Positions 43,512-58,540 of a stretch of 64,000 nt of DNA are shown here, in pieces. The notes beneath the pieces were generated by a model. That model was not told the DNA's origin and did no database searches. It worked only from the letters and a program-made list of their open reading frames with translations. Location: NCBI GenBank assembly GCA_963942565.1, contig OZ012685.1, positions 23,533,919-23,597,918 on the forward strand. Reading direction: 5' to 3'. Both the position numbers and the translations under genes were made by a program. This DNA comes from Maea johnstoni (taxonomy: Eukaryota; Annelida; Polychaeta; Spionida; Magelonidae). How positions within the stretch are numbered: the first letter of the stretch is position 1; every line of letters begins with the position of its first letter.

Positions 43512-43746
43512 AAGGCCTAAAAAAAAAGTTGTTTGTTTCCTGTAACCCTACCCTAACAAGTTTTTATTCAAAAAAATCCCTACCCTGAAGTTTTTTCCGC
43601 CCTCCCAACTCCCAATCAACGTAAAACATGCATGAAACAAACATATGTCCAAAAGAATCATGCAAAAAATTTTTTTACTGACCTACCTACCCTACCTTTT
43701 TTCTCCGGATCGTTACAGGAAACAAACAAATTCTTTTTTAGGCCTA
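43512..43746. mobile_element. Harbinger-like MITE, GGCCTAAAAAA family (copy 3)
   Basis: Flanked by TAA on both sides. Same termini and interior as at 1425 and 28090. Confidence 0.8.
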
Positions 43747-44031
43747 ACCTACCAATAATCTATACTCTCTTCAATTCTACTTGCACATGGGAAAGGATTG
43801 CTAATGGTGAATTTTTCTACCATATTGATAAAAGAACCATGGATGTAGAAAAAATGTAAGATTGAATTGCCACCATTTTCTACATTGAGCTATATTAAGA
43901 GTGGTAAATGTTGTAAGACTATAATCAATATATCCCTGCCACTGCGTGACCGTTTCACTGGGCGGAGGAAGGGGCCTGGCTTATAGTTTTCCTACAGTGT
44001 AACTAACTCATGAGTATGATGATTTGGAGCT

Positions 44032-44247
44032 TTAACCCTTTTTAATGCTGAGGCGACTTTTGATCAAAGCACATGGATGCAAAGATTTTTGAAAACTATC
44101 ATAACCCTGTCATGTTGGTATTCATTGGATAGCTCTCGCCGAGTACTCTCAGATGAGTACCCATATGCTAGGGTTTCAGTCATTTTCCAGTTGTTTTTTT
44201 CATCATTCTGTATTGACCAAATTAGCCACGAGCAACATACGGGTTAA
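44032..44247. mobile_element. piggyBac-like MITE P2 copy
   Basis: Starts TTAACCCTTTTTAATGCTGA and ends AGCAACATACGGGTTAA. Confidence 0.75.
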
Positions 44248-44884
44248 CTTTCTGGGTGAAACTGCAAGGAAATCAGTTTTAATGGCTCCCTCTCCAATGA
44301 AAATTGCGAGTTTGCGACTGAAGGTTTTATGATTATTTTGCTTATTTATTACCAATCCATGCTTAATGTTCACCTCGAAAAAATCTATGAAGATTACTTC
44401 AGGGGATAAATAAAGCATGTGCGCATAATGAATAAGGTTTGGCACCTTTGCAATTCTCACAGTACGGTACAATATCAATATTTCCTTACTGGGACGACAT
44501 CTTAACAATATGCCTGCCTGCCTGCCTCCAAGGGACCTAATTTTGTTTAAACTTTGCACTGTTGGCTTCAGAAATTTTGCTTTTAAATAACAAACTGCCT
44601 TTGAGCTGCAACATCCATTTTGAGTCAATTTTATTTTGTTAAGCAGTGATTATCCTGTTTAATGTCAATATTTGGTATCATATTGGGTACAGGTACCAAT
44701 GAGGTATACATGTGTTAAAATAAGATTGTTCCATACCTATAATACTTTAATCATGATGAACTCTGAGGTTGACTTTGTAGTTGCGCCTGTGGTAAGGTAT
44801 CACTGGAGGGTCACACTAATGAGCCTCCCATTCCACACCTGCTATCAGCTCTGGCATCTGAAACATGTCTGCATAATGTACTAG

Positions 44885-45608
44885 ACAATACCAGCTCATC
44901 ACCTCCTCTCCCCCCTCACTCTCTGCTATCTCCTCCTGGATCTATTCCATGTCATCCTAATGGAATAGACTAGACCAGTTCATCATATCTTCTCCACCCC
45001 TCCTCTCCCTTCCAGTCAACCCCCCCCCCCCTCGCTAGCTCCTGTATCTGCTTTGGTCCTCCCAATGGAATAGACTACACCACTACACCAGCTCCTCAAC
45101 TCTTCTCCCACCCAGGGACTTAGCCAGGATTCAGAAACTGGGTGCCTAAAATTGGCAGTTGTAAAATTTTTGGGCGTCCAAATTTTTAAGGGGGATCACA
45201 ATATACTCATATTTCAACCATAAACATGTTTAAATTCATCAAAATAAGGCATGATATCATTAAACAATGTCATGGGAGTTGTAAGGAGATGAAAAAAAAT
45301 TAATTATAAGCTTGAGATTTAGATTTTTAGAGATTCCACACAAAAATATTTGGGTGTCCTGAGGGGTTCTTTTTAAGGGTTTGGGTGTCCAAAAAGGCAC
45401 CCAGACGCCCTGCTGGCTTTAAAGACCATGCTCCCACCCCCTCCACTAAACCCCCTGCTATCTTCTCCCTTGGATCTGCTTTGCTCTTCCTAAAAGAATA
45501 GACTACACCAGCTCATCATCTCTTACCCCCCCTACCCCCTCCACTAAACCCCCTGCTATCTTCTCCTTTGGATCTGTTCCATGTCCTCCTAATGGAATAG
45601 ACTACACC
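44885..45608. repeat. ~100-bp tandem array interrupted by a D element
   Basis: Units built on CTCCTAATGGAATAGACTAC and CCAGCTCATCATCTCTT, with C-rich spacers (CCCCCTCCACTAAACCCCCT), occur at 44885-45114 (about two) and 45430-45608 (about two). A D-family element (45115-45428, ACTTAGCCAGGATTCAGAAA to GACGCCCTGCTGGC) lies between. Probably an array into which the element inserted. Confidence 0.7.
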
Positions 45609-45837
45609 AGCTCATCATCTCTTAATTATCCCCCATTAGCGCTCATCAGTTGGTACATCTGTGATCTGAAGTAGCCAGGCTTTCCCATTAGCCCAAGGCC
45701 CTACCCTATTGTGAGTGTATCTGTGTAGAAATATACAGGTCACCTTTAATAGGTATCTAACATGCAGTACAGTGGAACCCCTATACACTGAGGGAATACA
45801 AAAATGCTCAGGTATGCATTGCACAATGTATGGCATA

Positions 45838-46149
45838 GTTTTAGCCAGCAGGGCGTCTGAGCAGCGTCGTTTGGACACCCAAACCCTCAAAAATCACCCC
45901 TCAGGACACTCAAAAATTCAGGAGAGTAATTTCTTAAAATGTCAATTTCAAGCATAAAATTGGAGTTTTACCGCCTCAATGTAGGTCTCATGACATTTTG
46001 TAAGGAAGTAATGCCCCTTTTTAACGAGTAGATACAAGTTTATAGTTGTAATCTCAATATATTGTGTATCCCTTGAAAAAAAGGATGCCCAAATATTTTA
46101 CAATTGCCAAATTTGGGCACCCAATCTCTGAATCCTGGCTAAGACCCTG
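45838..46149. mobile_element. D-family element (inverted copy)
   Basis: Starts GTTTTAGCCAGCAGGGCGTC and ends CTGAATCCTGGCTAAGACCC. Opposite orientation to the copy at 45115, about 0.4 kb away. Confidence 0.65.
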
Positions 46150-47098
46150 ATGTACATATAGTTGGTCATCCTAGTACCCTATTCATGTCTTGAATAACTA
46201 TTCAGGGGTAGATATGGGTACAGTAGTCGAGAACAGATAAAACATTTCAGGTTGAACTCTAATCCACCAAGGATGAAATGTTGATCAAAATATTTGATCA
46301 TTCTTGCTTAATTACCAAAATAGGAAACAAAGCGTCTCTGCACTAGACAGAGAATGCACCATAAAATTTACTAATGGAAAGGAAATAGCAGGGAAAGGGT
46401 TAATTAACAGTAGTTTTCCCAGATTGGCTGCATGGTTTTCTAGCGGGGCAACCTGATTTTTGGCCTAACCTGCCCTGCTGGGTGACCTGATAATTAAGGT
46501 GGCTGGTACAATGCACTATTTACTTTTCAAAAATTTGAAATCCTGCGTTTATATTCATGACTTTGCCATTTAATATTGTCTGAACATCATGGCTTTGAGC
46601 CATGAATGTGTGAAAAGAAGCTTACCTCGGGAAGTATCACCTGAGTTGGGCTTTATAACTGGAACCATTAAATAAATAATGAAGAGAGCATAAAACTATA
46701 GAATGTTCTTGCTGCTTCCAAATGAATGTTATTTTATGGCATTTTCACTTAATTTCACCCCAAGGACCTATCATGTAAATTATACATGAATGACAGCCAT
46801 GCTCCTGTGGCAGTAGTTGGCATCATCTATTTGTAGCAAATGTGGTTCTTTAGGTTATGGAAAGAGCGTTATACTGTCAAGTATTCTGATGTAATTTCAC
46901 ACCGTTTTCACCCAAGTCAACCCCATGGAGTTCTCATATTACCAGTGAATGACAGGATGCTCCCAGGATGCAACGTATAGTAATTGGTTTTACTCATTTA
47001 TGAAAAATGTGGTTATCCACATACAGAATAGAATAATACTTTTCTTGGGGATTTTCATATTATAACATACCATGTTTGCTGAATTTATACCATGTTTG

Positions 47099-47100
<2 letters not shown>

Positions 47101-47152
<52 letters not shown>
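47101..47152. repeat. (TA)n microsatellite, first block
   Basis: About 26 TA units directly left of the hAT-like MITE. It continues as a second block at 47580. Confidence 0.95.
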
Positions 47153-49245
<2,093 letters not shown>

Positions 49246-49736
49246 TATATATATATTTATTATATATATTATATGAATGACAGGCCATATAGTACTCCCA
49301 AGGTTGTGCATGAAATTGACATTGTGTATTCATGATTAGTAATTGTGGTAATTACCTACTTAGGGAATAGAATATGATTATGACACTCTCCAGAGTCCCT
49401 ACAGCCTCTGATGTTATTTCATACCATTTCACCGAATTCAATCTCAAGGACTTATTACGTTTATCATATATGAATGACAGGCCTCTCCCGGGGTAGTAGA
49501 GGAAGTTGCAGGCATTATCTATTTATGGTAAATGTGGTTATCCATCAGGTCAGCGTGTGGCAGAGGTTAGGGCCAGCGAGACCCCTAACTTGGCCGCGGA
49601 TCAAGAAGCTCTCTCGCCGACATAACAGCAGTAATATATTGGTCTGGAGGCTGAATGTGAGAGGAAAACAAAAGCTCACAGTTATGAAATAGCAGCTGTC
49701 GGGAGGAGGAGGAGGAATAGTCAGCCTTGTAAACAG

Positions 49737-50110
49737 ACATGAGATGCAGTAAACTGCACATGCCTGTAGTGGCATGAAATGGTCTCACTATTGATATCTC
49801 TCGTACAAAAACATATGCAATGAAATGCATTTGTCTCACTATTTACAAAAACATTTATAATGAAATATATTTGAAGGAGAAATCGCTCACATAACTCAAC
49901 TTACAACTCTATTTCAAATAGTTTAAGAATTATTGCCTTGCCAGACAGGAGATGCAGTAACCTGCACATGCCTGTAGTGGCATGGCATAACATGGTCTGA
50001 CTATTTAGTTGATATCTCTCACAACAAAAGCATTTATAATTAAATGTATTTGGAGGAGAAATCGCCTACAGAACTCAACTTACAACTCTATTTCAAATGT
50101 AATAACCAAA
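49737..50110. repeat. ~205-bp direct duplication
   Basis: GAGATGCAGTAA.CTGCACATG...TAGTGGCATG...AACTCAACTTACAACTC occurs at 49741-49935 and 49948-50100. The interior resembles P1 (TATTTGAAGGAGAAATCGC). Confidence 0.75.
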
Positions 50111-50148
50111 TATTTTCTTAACAAACCATCTTCTAAGACATAGTTGAA

Positions 50149-50300
50149 GTATATTGCCTTTTTTGACACACTAGGCAATTAATTGTAGCTGGTAGAAGGA
50201 TTTGAAGTAGATTAGTAGCTAAATTTGGACGGGCAGAAATCTTGAAATTGCTGTTTTGGACAGGCATTTTTGAAATCCTGGCAAAGACCCTGGTTGAGAT
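50149..50300. mobile_element. E-family element (inverted, partial)
   Basis: Reverse complement of part of the 57643 copy: AATTAATTGTAGCTGGTA, TTGGACGGGCAGAAAT, TTGGACAGGCATTTTTGA, ending in CCTGGCAAAGACCCTG. Confidence 0.6.
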
Positions 50301-50470
50301 CCTGTAGGGTTGTATCCCCATGTAGAAAGGTGTTGCACTCAGCTACCAGCTGCCAGTGTAAGAGTTGATGATGTAGTCAGGTATACCCCAGGTACGCACA
50401 GGTGGATGAGTGCTATTTTAGGGCAGAGCCTAGAGGAAGATGAACGCAGAAGATATCCATGGCTTCTTTG

Positions 50471-50701
50471 TTAACCCATTCATGCCTGAAGCTCTCTTTG
50501 ACAAGTGTCTTGTGCTTCATCTTTAACTTATGAAAAAACAAAGGAGTCAAGCAGGAGTTCACAAAACATTTGAAGGAGAGTTGTAAGTCGTGTTCTCACC
50601 GACATTTCTCCATCAAATATTTTCTGAAAGATGCCTTTGTGAAAGAGATATCACCGAAATAGTCAGGCAATTTTTGTTCACTGCAGACGTGAATGTGTTA
50701 A
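50471..50701. mobile_element. piggyBac-like MITE P1 copy, best preserved
   Basis: TTAACCCATTCATGCCTGAA at the left and CAGACGTGAATGTGTTAA at the right. The internal inverted repeat (ACATTTGAAGGAGAGTTG / ATTTCTCCATCAAATATTT) is clear. About 230 bp. Confidence 0.85.
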
Positions 50702-50947
50702 GAAGCTGCTCCTTCTAGGTCATCCCCATCGGCTGTGAGTGAGGTACAGAGAGTACCGAGATGCGGGCAGGGACCTGAATACATTCACCTATCTACAACA
50801 GGTCCACATACCAGTACCCCCAACGCAATCATGCTGTAGCCGCAGGGCCCGTGCAGGTTAACAATATGTATGGTGTGGAAATCAAGGCCAAGAGTCTATT
50901 GTGGTCTGGAGATGGCCTCCTGCCTCTTGCCATACCACATCAGTGTA

Positions 50948-51245
50948 TTAACCCTTTAATGCCTGAGAGTCCATCTTATAATTGATATCCTCTCATAAAA
51001 GACTATTGGAAATGTATTGGTTATTGATTCTAAATTCACAGAATATTTGAAGAAGAGTTGTAAACAAATTCTAATCAACTCTTTTCCTTTTTCCTTCAGA
51101 TATTTTCTTGTCACTGAAGTAGAATGGCAATGCATTGCTATCTTTATGAAGATTGTTTTATCAGCCCACTTTTACTGCTTGGGCAGAAATTTTGTGAATG
51201 TTAGTGTGGACTGGCATTTTCAAAATCCTGGCTAATTAAGACCCT
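50948..51245. mobile_element. P1 MITE left part followed by an E fragment
   Basis: TTAACCCTTTAATGCCTGAG starts a P1 copy. Its right end is replaced near 51180 by E-family sequence (GGGCAGAAATTTTGTGAATG to CCTGGCTAATTAAGACCCTG). Confidence 0.5.
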
Positions 51246-51596
51246 GGTCATAGGTACAGGTCAGTTGTCAGTATGTACTGAACATGAACATTGCTGCTAT
51301 CAGTTTATCTTATATGTAGTTTATGTGCATACCCTGAAAATCTCTACCAGGTTTCCAACAAATTCCTTAGGGCTCTACTAGATTTTTCAAAAGTCTTATA
51401 CAGTCATCAAACAGATTGGTCGTAGATGAATTATTTCAACCCCTGACATCAGTACATGATTCCTTTTCGTCATGCAGCCTAGTCTAATTGTACTTTCCTG
51501 GCCAACTCGCTGGATAATTTTTTTCCTTTGACATATGATGATTGATGTTAAGAGGTGTAGGTGTATTCAGCTGCCTTGCGCGTCTTTACTTATTAA

Positions 51597-52002
51597 AGTT
51601 TGTGTGAATGTGTCTGTGTCTGTGATGGATGTGGTGATCAGGACACGCGCAGGGGACCGGCGCCTCTAGGTCCCCGACGTACACAACGTATACACTTATG
51701 CTGCTGGTGGCGAATTTAATTTCGCCAATACAAAATAGTGCAAAAAAAGAAAAATGACTCAAACCCTGGAAAATGGGTACTCATCTGAAAGTACTCTGTG
51801 AGAGCTATCTAATGAATACCAATATGATAGGGTTACGATAGTTTTCAGAAATCTTTGCATCCTTATGCTTAGGACGGAAGTAGCCTGAGCATTGGAAGGG
51901 TTATAGTCTGTGTGAATGTGTCTGTGTGTGTGATGGATGTGGTGATCAGGACGCGCGCAGGGTACTGGCGCCTGTAGGTCCCCGCCGTACACAATGTAAA
52001 CA
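51597..52002. repeat. ~97-bp direct duplication flanking a P2 MITE
   Basis: TGTGTGAATGTGTCTGTG...GATGTGGTGATCAGGAC...GTACACAA occurs at 51597-51693 and 51902-52002. A P2 copy (51694-51902, CTTATGCTGCTGGTGGC to GCATTGGAAGGGTTA) fills the gap. Confidence 0.85.
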
Positions 52003-52206
52003 CTACCTGTACGCGGCACTCTCTTTCTGGGTCACTGAGAGAGGCAGGCTCAGCGGCTCACAGCCATCAGGGCTAATCATGTCATGGGAAACATCAGCTA
52101 TCTGGAGATTCTCACTCTGATTCTGCAGAATTCCCGTTGTTGGATCTAAAATTAGCATACCTGAAAAGGAGAATCGTACACATAGGCAATATAGTATTTA
52201 GCTATT

Positions 52207-52419
52207 ATTACCCTTATAATGCTGAGGCTATTTTCATCGAAAACACACGGATGCAAAGATTTTTGAAAATCATCTAAACCCTGTCACGTTGGTATTCATT
52301 GGATGGCTCTCGCTGAGTACTCTTAGATGAGTACCCATGTGCCAGGGTATCAGTTATTTCTCGGCTCTTTTGCATCATTTTGTGTTGGCCAAATTAGCTA
52401 CCAGCAGCATAAGGGTTAA
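52207..52419. mobile_element. piggyBac-like MITE P2 copy
   Basis: Starts ATTACCCTTATAATGCTGAG and ends CCAGCAGCATAAGGGTTAA. Confidence 0.75.
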
Positions 52420-53449
52420 ACATTATCTGTTTATTTTTTGGAAGCAATATTCAGTGGATTGTGTTCTATTGGTAATCTAGCTTTTTTCTTGGCCTCTAGC
52501 GAACTTTGGTTGTTTGAAGTGAAATCAGCAATTGTTAAAGGTGAAATGTAGAAATCGGCAATAATGCATTTGTACCTAATTTGAAAATGTTCCCACTTAT
52601 TTGTTCATTATTTTTGTCGGAAAAGTCAGTAGCAACAACCACAGGTATACAGTTGTTGGGACATATTTGGGATCTTCTCTGACTTCTTCAGGAAAACTTG
52701 GCTCATTGGATAATGATTTAGCTAACCTGAAAAAGTGAATCGCAGCGGTTTGCATTACTATATTCGAACCCAGCCAAGGACATTTGCTAAAAAGATTTGT
52801 TCTGTACTTCTCAGCAATACTTAAATAGCAAGGGTCAGGTGAATTTCTTGGGAATCATCTGAAGGTTTCTCTTTTTTTTCTTCAAATTTTTGGATTTAAA
52901 AATGACATATATATATACAAGGAGGCATTGATATTGCTAATATCGTAATGTCACTGATTTGGTATATTTGCAAGCATGTATAGGTTAATGGTTCTCATGC
53001 CTGATTTTCCTAGCTGAATAATCTACAGGTAGCCAGATCACCTGTGGCAGTCTGGTAATGATAGTGTTTTAGCATCCACTATCATGCTCAAGTTCTTGTT
53101 TGGGTGTTCACTTTCTTTCTATATGGGTGAATCAACTTCATAGCTTTGGGTGTAGTCCATGAAATATTGGGGTATGTGACAAGCATATGAAAAATACACT
53201 GTTTGACACTTTTACATGTAAATGTCAAATCCTCTTTTTAGCTTGGGGTGTACAATGCGATATCTTGAGATGTGACAAGCATATATGTAAAACACTGTTG
53301 AACCCATTCACATCTAAATGGTAAAACATCATCGAAGCTTGGGGGTTTTCTCAAAATATCATGAGATGTTTTTAACCCTTTAAATTCTTTAACTTTCATA
53401 ATTCCCAGGGTGTGGTGGTGACCTAACATGCTTATAAGGTATACATTGT
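52420..53449. other. Intronic DNA with weak internal repetition
   Basis: Two diverged stretches with AAGCATATGAAAAATACACT / AAGCATATATGTAAAACACT and ACATGTAAATG / ACATCTAAATG (about 53180 and 53275) suggest an old ~110-bp duplication. No exon. Confidence 0.4.
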
Positions 53450-53780
53450 TTAACTCATTCATGCCTGGAGTTAACGTTATACTCTTGTTGTCTGTTTCTC
53501 CGATATTTTAAAATATCTTTTGAATAAAGCATGAATTTGTTGAATATTTGAAGGAGACTTGTAGCTTAAGTTCTGATTAACATTTCTCCTTCAAATATTT
53601 CCTAAAAATGCTTTTGTCTGAGAAATATAGTTAGGCTAATTTTGGGTAACTACAGGCATGAATGGATTAACCCATTCAGACCTTGATTCCTGCTGTCAAG
53701 GCACGATTTAGCATAAATATGGCGGAAAAAGTGCAATAATCGAAATTCCAAATTCCACACTTCAAACTCAAATGGGTTAA
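53450..53780. mobile_element. Two TTAA-ended MITEs sharing one TTAA
   Basis: A P1 copy (53450-53670, TTAACTCATTCATGCCTGG to GGCATGAATGGATTAA) is followed on the same TTAA by a short 114-bp element (53667-53780), TTAACCCATTCAGACC to AACTCAAATGGGTTAA. Confidence 0.7.
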
Positions 53781-55689
53781 GATTCGGTACACAGTAAACA
53801 AAGCATTAAATTATGGTTGAGTCAGAAATCTCCACCTTTCAGTACACTCCCATTTGCCTGACCCCTACCCCAGGTACCCTATCGGTACCAGCACCCGATA
53901 GTGAATCCGCCTTTGATAAATGCATTTAAGTGCAACTGCGGAATTACTAACATCTTGTCAGTGGTTACAAGAAATCAAGTGTTTCCTTTGTCTCGCCTAC
54001 AGCACTTAAACATGTTTTATGAAACTGAGGGTAGGCGGTCAAGCAAGCATAGAAAGCCAGAGAAAGCAAGGCTTGGTCTGTTCACTGGGCTTAAACTTGT
54101 CCATAAAAGCGTGACAACAACTTAGGAGGAGCAGGGTTCATTACAGTCAATAGATATCTTGGTGTGGAAGCATTTTGGGTCATCATGGCAACCAGCGATG
54201 CGTTACCAGGGGCAGCGGTATCTAAGGACCACGCCAGGTGTCCAATTATAGGACTGGGGCATCCATAGCAACCAGGTAATACCTGATACCTGGGCGAGGA
54301 AGGGGAGAGGGGGATCTTGTGTCCCTTTATAACAAAGGAGCCTGTTCATTTGCTGTATGCAGTATCCAACGTTCTTGAAAAACACTGATATCAGTTTTCG
54401 GCTAGGGCTATCAAGCACTCATATGGGTATTCAACTCTTTAATTTCCAAGGTGTTGTGGTTATAAATCTAACTTTTATGATTTATGTGTTTACAAATAAG
54501 CCACATAAAATGTTACCTGAACAATACTTGTTGCTAAGACTTCTTGTGGGAAATACCATCAGGAAGTAAGCAAGTTTGCAGTGAGAAAACACTTTGTATA
54601 AAACAAGCAAAAAAAAGGAACAAAGTATTTAATTGCATTCCTAGTGTGAATTGGTTAAGGAGTGTGGTATTTTACTCGTGCACTGGGGTAGAAACGATAC
54701 TGTAAAATTTAGAAACCAGTAGCTATCTCCTGCTCTTATTGTAATTAGAGAAAGGGGGTTGGTTTTAGGCTACTATGAGACTTTTGAAAACAACTTGAGA
54801 ATTTAGGTCAAAATCCTCTTGATATTTGAAGGAGAGTTATTGCTTTGGTCCTTGTCAATATTTCTTCAAATACTAAATGCGTTTATAAGAGGGATGTTAT
54901 TAGAAAAGTCTGGACATTTTTTGTCTGTTATATTTTTGTTCTGTTGTTAATCATCCACTCTCAATGCAAAAGACCTCAACAGTTTTCCAATGGCCTGTAA
55001 TATAGAGCAGAGGTATGCAATAAGTGTTCCAAATTGCTCAATTTCAGCACAACAAATGCACTAAGTAATATAGGCATTCCACACATTTTTGCAATTTTCA
55101 CACTTTCTTGTTTTTGTTTATTACTTGCAGTTGTAACTGTTATTTTGAACTATTCATGGCCTTAAAAGTCCTGGCTGTTTTTCTGATATCTTATTTTGAA
55201 GAAAGCATTTTTATGAAAATATTGGAAAAGGTTGCATGTTCACCAGGAATTTAGACTTTTCATAACCTATTCCAATGTTATTTGAAAAATTGTCATTGAT
55301 CCAGGGGACTCCGTCTCAATGTGAGATTCTGATCAATATTTCTCCCTCAAATATCTTCCAAAGAATGCTCTGACCAAAAAGATGTAATTAAATTTTTCTT
55401 TTTTTGCGCTACAGGTATGAATGGAAATGGCAGGTGGTGTTAAATTAGACTTAGGTGTGCCTATTTAAGCACACCTGGAAACCTAACCCTATCATACCAG
55501 GAGTGCTTCTTTAAAGGGCAAATGGTACCATCAGAATGATTTAGGTTCAAAATGAGCTTATTCATCCCACCTTTCAAATAAGACCAGACAATACTTAACA
55601 TGGAACATTGAGAATGTGCATAGACTACGAATGAAAATGCACCTTTGAACAAATTAGGTGGAAAGCATAAAATATCAAAAATGAGGTCA
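53781..55689. other. Intronic DNA, nothing firm
   Basis: Contains degraded P1-like interiors (ATATTTGAAGGAGAGTTATTG near 54818, ATTTCTCCCTCAAATATCTT near 55348). No exon with splice signals was found. Confidence 0.4.
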
Positions 55690-55780
55690 TTATTGTTATT
55701 TTTGTTATTATTCAATTGTTATTATTATTATCATTATTATTATCATTATTATTATTATGATCATTATTATTATTATTATA

Positions 55781-55812
<32 letters not shown>

Positions 55813-55836
55813 CATTATTATTATATTATCATTATT

Positions 55837-55874
<38 letters not shown>

Positions 55875-55875
55875 C
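55690..55875. repeat. (ATT)n grading into (ATC)n microsatellite
   Basis: About 185 bp of triplets. Frames on both strands stay open as Ile, Tyr or Asp runs and are artefacts. Confidence 0.95.
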
Positions 55876-56265
55876 ACCATCATCGAGGACCATGCATATT
55901 AATATACTAACCAAATAACCTACATATCAAACGGGTAGGAGATTATCTTTTGGTGGACCTAGTTATGTGTGCACTGGTGTGTATATATAGTGTGGGATAA
56001 TTATCCTCATGATCTGTATGTAGAAAAACTGGTATCAGGTACATTATGGTGGTGTCATGACGATCCTGGCTCCGCAGCAGGTGTAAAGGCACTCAGTCAT
56101 TTTTCACCAGCCTTGTTGTTATCCGCAAATCAACATGAAAAGGCTGCCTACATGTTTTCTCTGATCGTGACTCAGGGATTTTGCTGTTAAGCTACCGTGG
56201 ATAGGAGTGCATTATTTCCCCTCATAACTGCCATTAACCTGTGCATGCTCAGTTCCCATGAAAAC

Positions 56266-56682
56266 TGGCTATCTGAATGCCATTTTGGAACGTGCTATCT
56301 GAATGCCATTTTGGAACATGCTATCTGAATGCCATTTTGGAACGTGCTATCTGAATGCCATTTTGGAACGTGCTATCTGAATGCCATTTTGGAACGTGCT
56401 ATCTGAATGCCATTTTGGAACGTGCTATCTGAATGCCATTTTGGAACATGCTATCTGAATGCCATTTTGGAACGTGCTATCTGAATGCCATTTTGGAACA
56501 TGCTATCTGAATGCCATTTTGGAACATGCTATCTGACTGCCATTTTGGAACGTGCTATCTGAATGCCATTTTGGAACGTGCTATCTGAATGCCATTTTGG
56601 AACATGCTATCTGAATGCCATTTTGGAACATGCTATCTGAATGCCGTTTTGGAACGTGCTATCTGAATGCCATTTTGCAAAA
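56266..56682. repeat. 26-bp minisatellite, about 16 copies
   Basis: The unit is GTGCTATCTGAATGCC plus ATTTTGGAAC, nearly identical across copies. The main variant is AACGTG versus AACATG. Confidence 0.97.
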
Positions 56683-56963
56683 TATTTGAAGTAGAGACGT
56701 TGGTTTGCTACTGACTGACATTTTCCCTTTCGATATCTTCCCAAATGGTTTTAAAACTATGGCTGATTTTAATAAACATCATGAGGTAAATTTAAACTGA
56801 AACTATCTTCCTACAAATGTTAGAATTTCTAACTTTTCTAAGTTGTGATACTGCTTAAAGCATCCAATTATGAATGTATATAACTGTCTAGAAAGAGTAT
56901 CAATGTCCCTTCATATAGATGAAGTGTTATATTAACCTTTTCAGACTCAACAGGGTCTCCCAG

Positions 56964-57132
56964 GCAGGGTTCGACTTTCCCAGGGGCCTAGGGACATATG
57001 CCCCTAGATTTTTCAGACTAGGGACCCAAAAAAGTATATATGATAACCAGAAATCCTGTATGTTTTGGACCACAAATTCTTATCAAAATACCTTTTCAGG
57101 CCCCTAGCCTGAAGTCTAAGTGTCAGACCCTG
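56964..57132. mobile_element. Short MITE with GCAGGGT termini
   Basis: GCAGGGTTCGACTTTCC at the left and AAGTGTCAGACCCTGC at the right. Inner matches GGCCTAGGGAC / CCCCTAGCCTGAAG extend the symmetry. 169 bp, hAT-like at best. Confidence 0.6.
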
Positions 57133-57642
57133 CGACAGGATTATCTGGATGTAGTATTCCTCCTTTCATATTACATTCAAGATAACAATAATGATATTGT
57201 GAATTCAAATTTATTTTTAATTGTGTTTAAGTAGATAGTATTCATAAAAAACTAAACTTTATTTCAGAATTTCAGATCCTTTTTACATGTTTACTTTTTG
57301 ATCAGTGATCATAATCATTCATTTATTTTTTGATGCTACAGTACCACTGCTGTTCACAGCCAAAATATGCCTTTCTTAGAAAATTGTTGATCACCAAAAT
57401 AGTATGGTAGGTTTGAGCCACATCAAGAATGTGTGTGTTGATGGCTCTGGTTTGATAACATCCAAGAAGGCATGATTGAGGTAATGCGGATGTTGTGTAT
57501 GTCAATGCATATTTAATGAAGCCTTGATGTAGTTACCTTTTGATCATGTAGAGAGAATGCATGGAAAATCTCTGCCCTTTGAAAAATGTGCAGAAGGTAC
57601 TGGCCAGGCTTAAGAGAACAGTAAGTATTTAGAATCAGACAG

Positions 57643-57965
57643 GGTCTTAGGCAGGATTTCAAAAATGCCTGTCCAAAACAGCAATTTCATTATTTCTGCC
57701 CGTCCAGATTTAGCTACTAATCTACTTCAAATCCTATGTACCAGCTACAATCAATAGCCTAGAGTGTGTCAAAAAGAGCAATATTACATTTCAGCTATGT
57801 CCTAGAAGATGGTTTGATAGGAAAATATTTGGTTATTACACTACACCCCAAAAGTCAACATTTACAAATCTTCAATGAAATTTTTGCATGTCCAAATAGG
57901 AAGTTTTAAGGAAATAGCCTGTCCAAAAGACTGCATGGAATCAGTGCCTTAACCAGCTGGCTGTT
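57643..57965. mobile_element. E-family element, longest copy
   Basis: Starts CAGGGTCTTAGGCAGGATTT with TGCCTGTCCAAAACAGCAAT, and ends AGCCTGTCCAAAAGACTGC...TGCCTTAACCAGCTGG. Terminal inverted repeats are imperfect; it resembles the D family at the tips. Confidence 0.6.
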
Positions 57966-58540
57966 ACTTGGACAGCTGACCCTTGGGAAGACACATCACG
58001 ACTACATACTTGAAATTTTGATCAGGAATTCTGAAATCTCTGCTGGTCAGGAAAGAGTTAATATACATGTTATATCCTGTCTACATCAATCATACCTGTA
58101 GCAACCAAAACAAGTCTTAATTATTTTCGTGTAATTTTATTTTGACCACATCATTTAGAAATATATATTTGAATAAGACGTAAGTAATATTGAACAGAAA
58201 ACCCTTGATTATATTGTTCAGATTCAGACATTAGTTAATGAAACTTCTATGCATGTTTCTAAACATACATACTCAAAGTTTCAACATTGTCAAACACAAT
58301 TGCAATTATCTTGAAATTTATCTTGAATTCTTTAAGAAGTATTTGCATTTAATGATTGTAATTATCTGAGAAATAATTATCCTAGAAATATTCATGAAAT
58401 ATTTATATACCTTCATATTTCCATATTCCAAGTTGACTTCACCGATTGCATAATGTCTTCCTGAAGGGGTTAATTGATACTCCTTCCATACTCAACTTTA
58501 ATTATCTAGAGTGACAAGCAGGTAAAATTGTATGTTTTAT

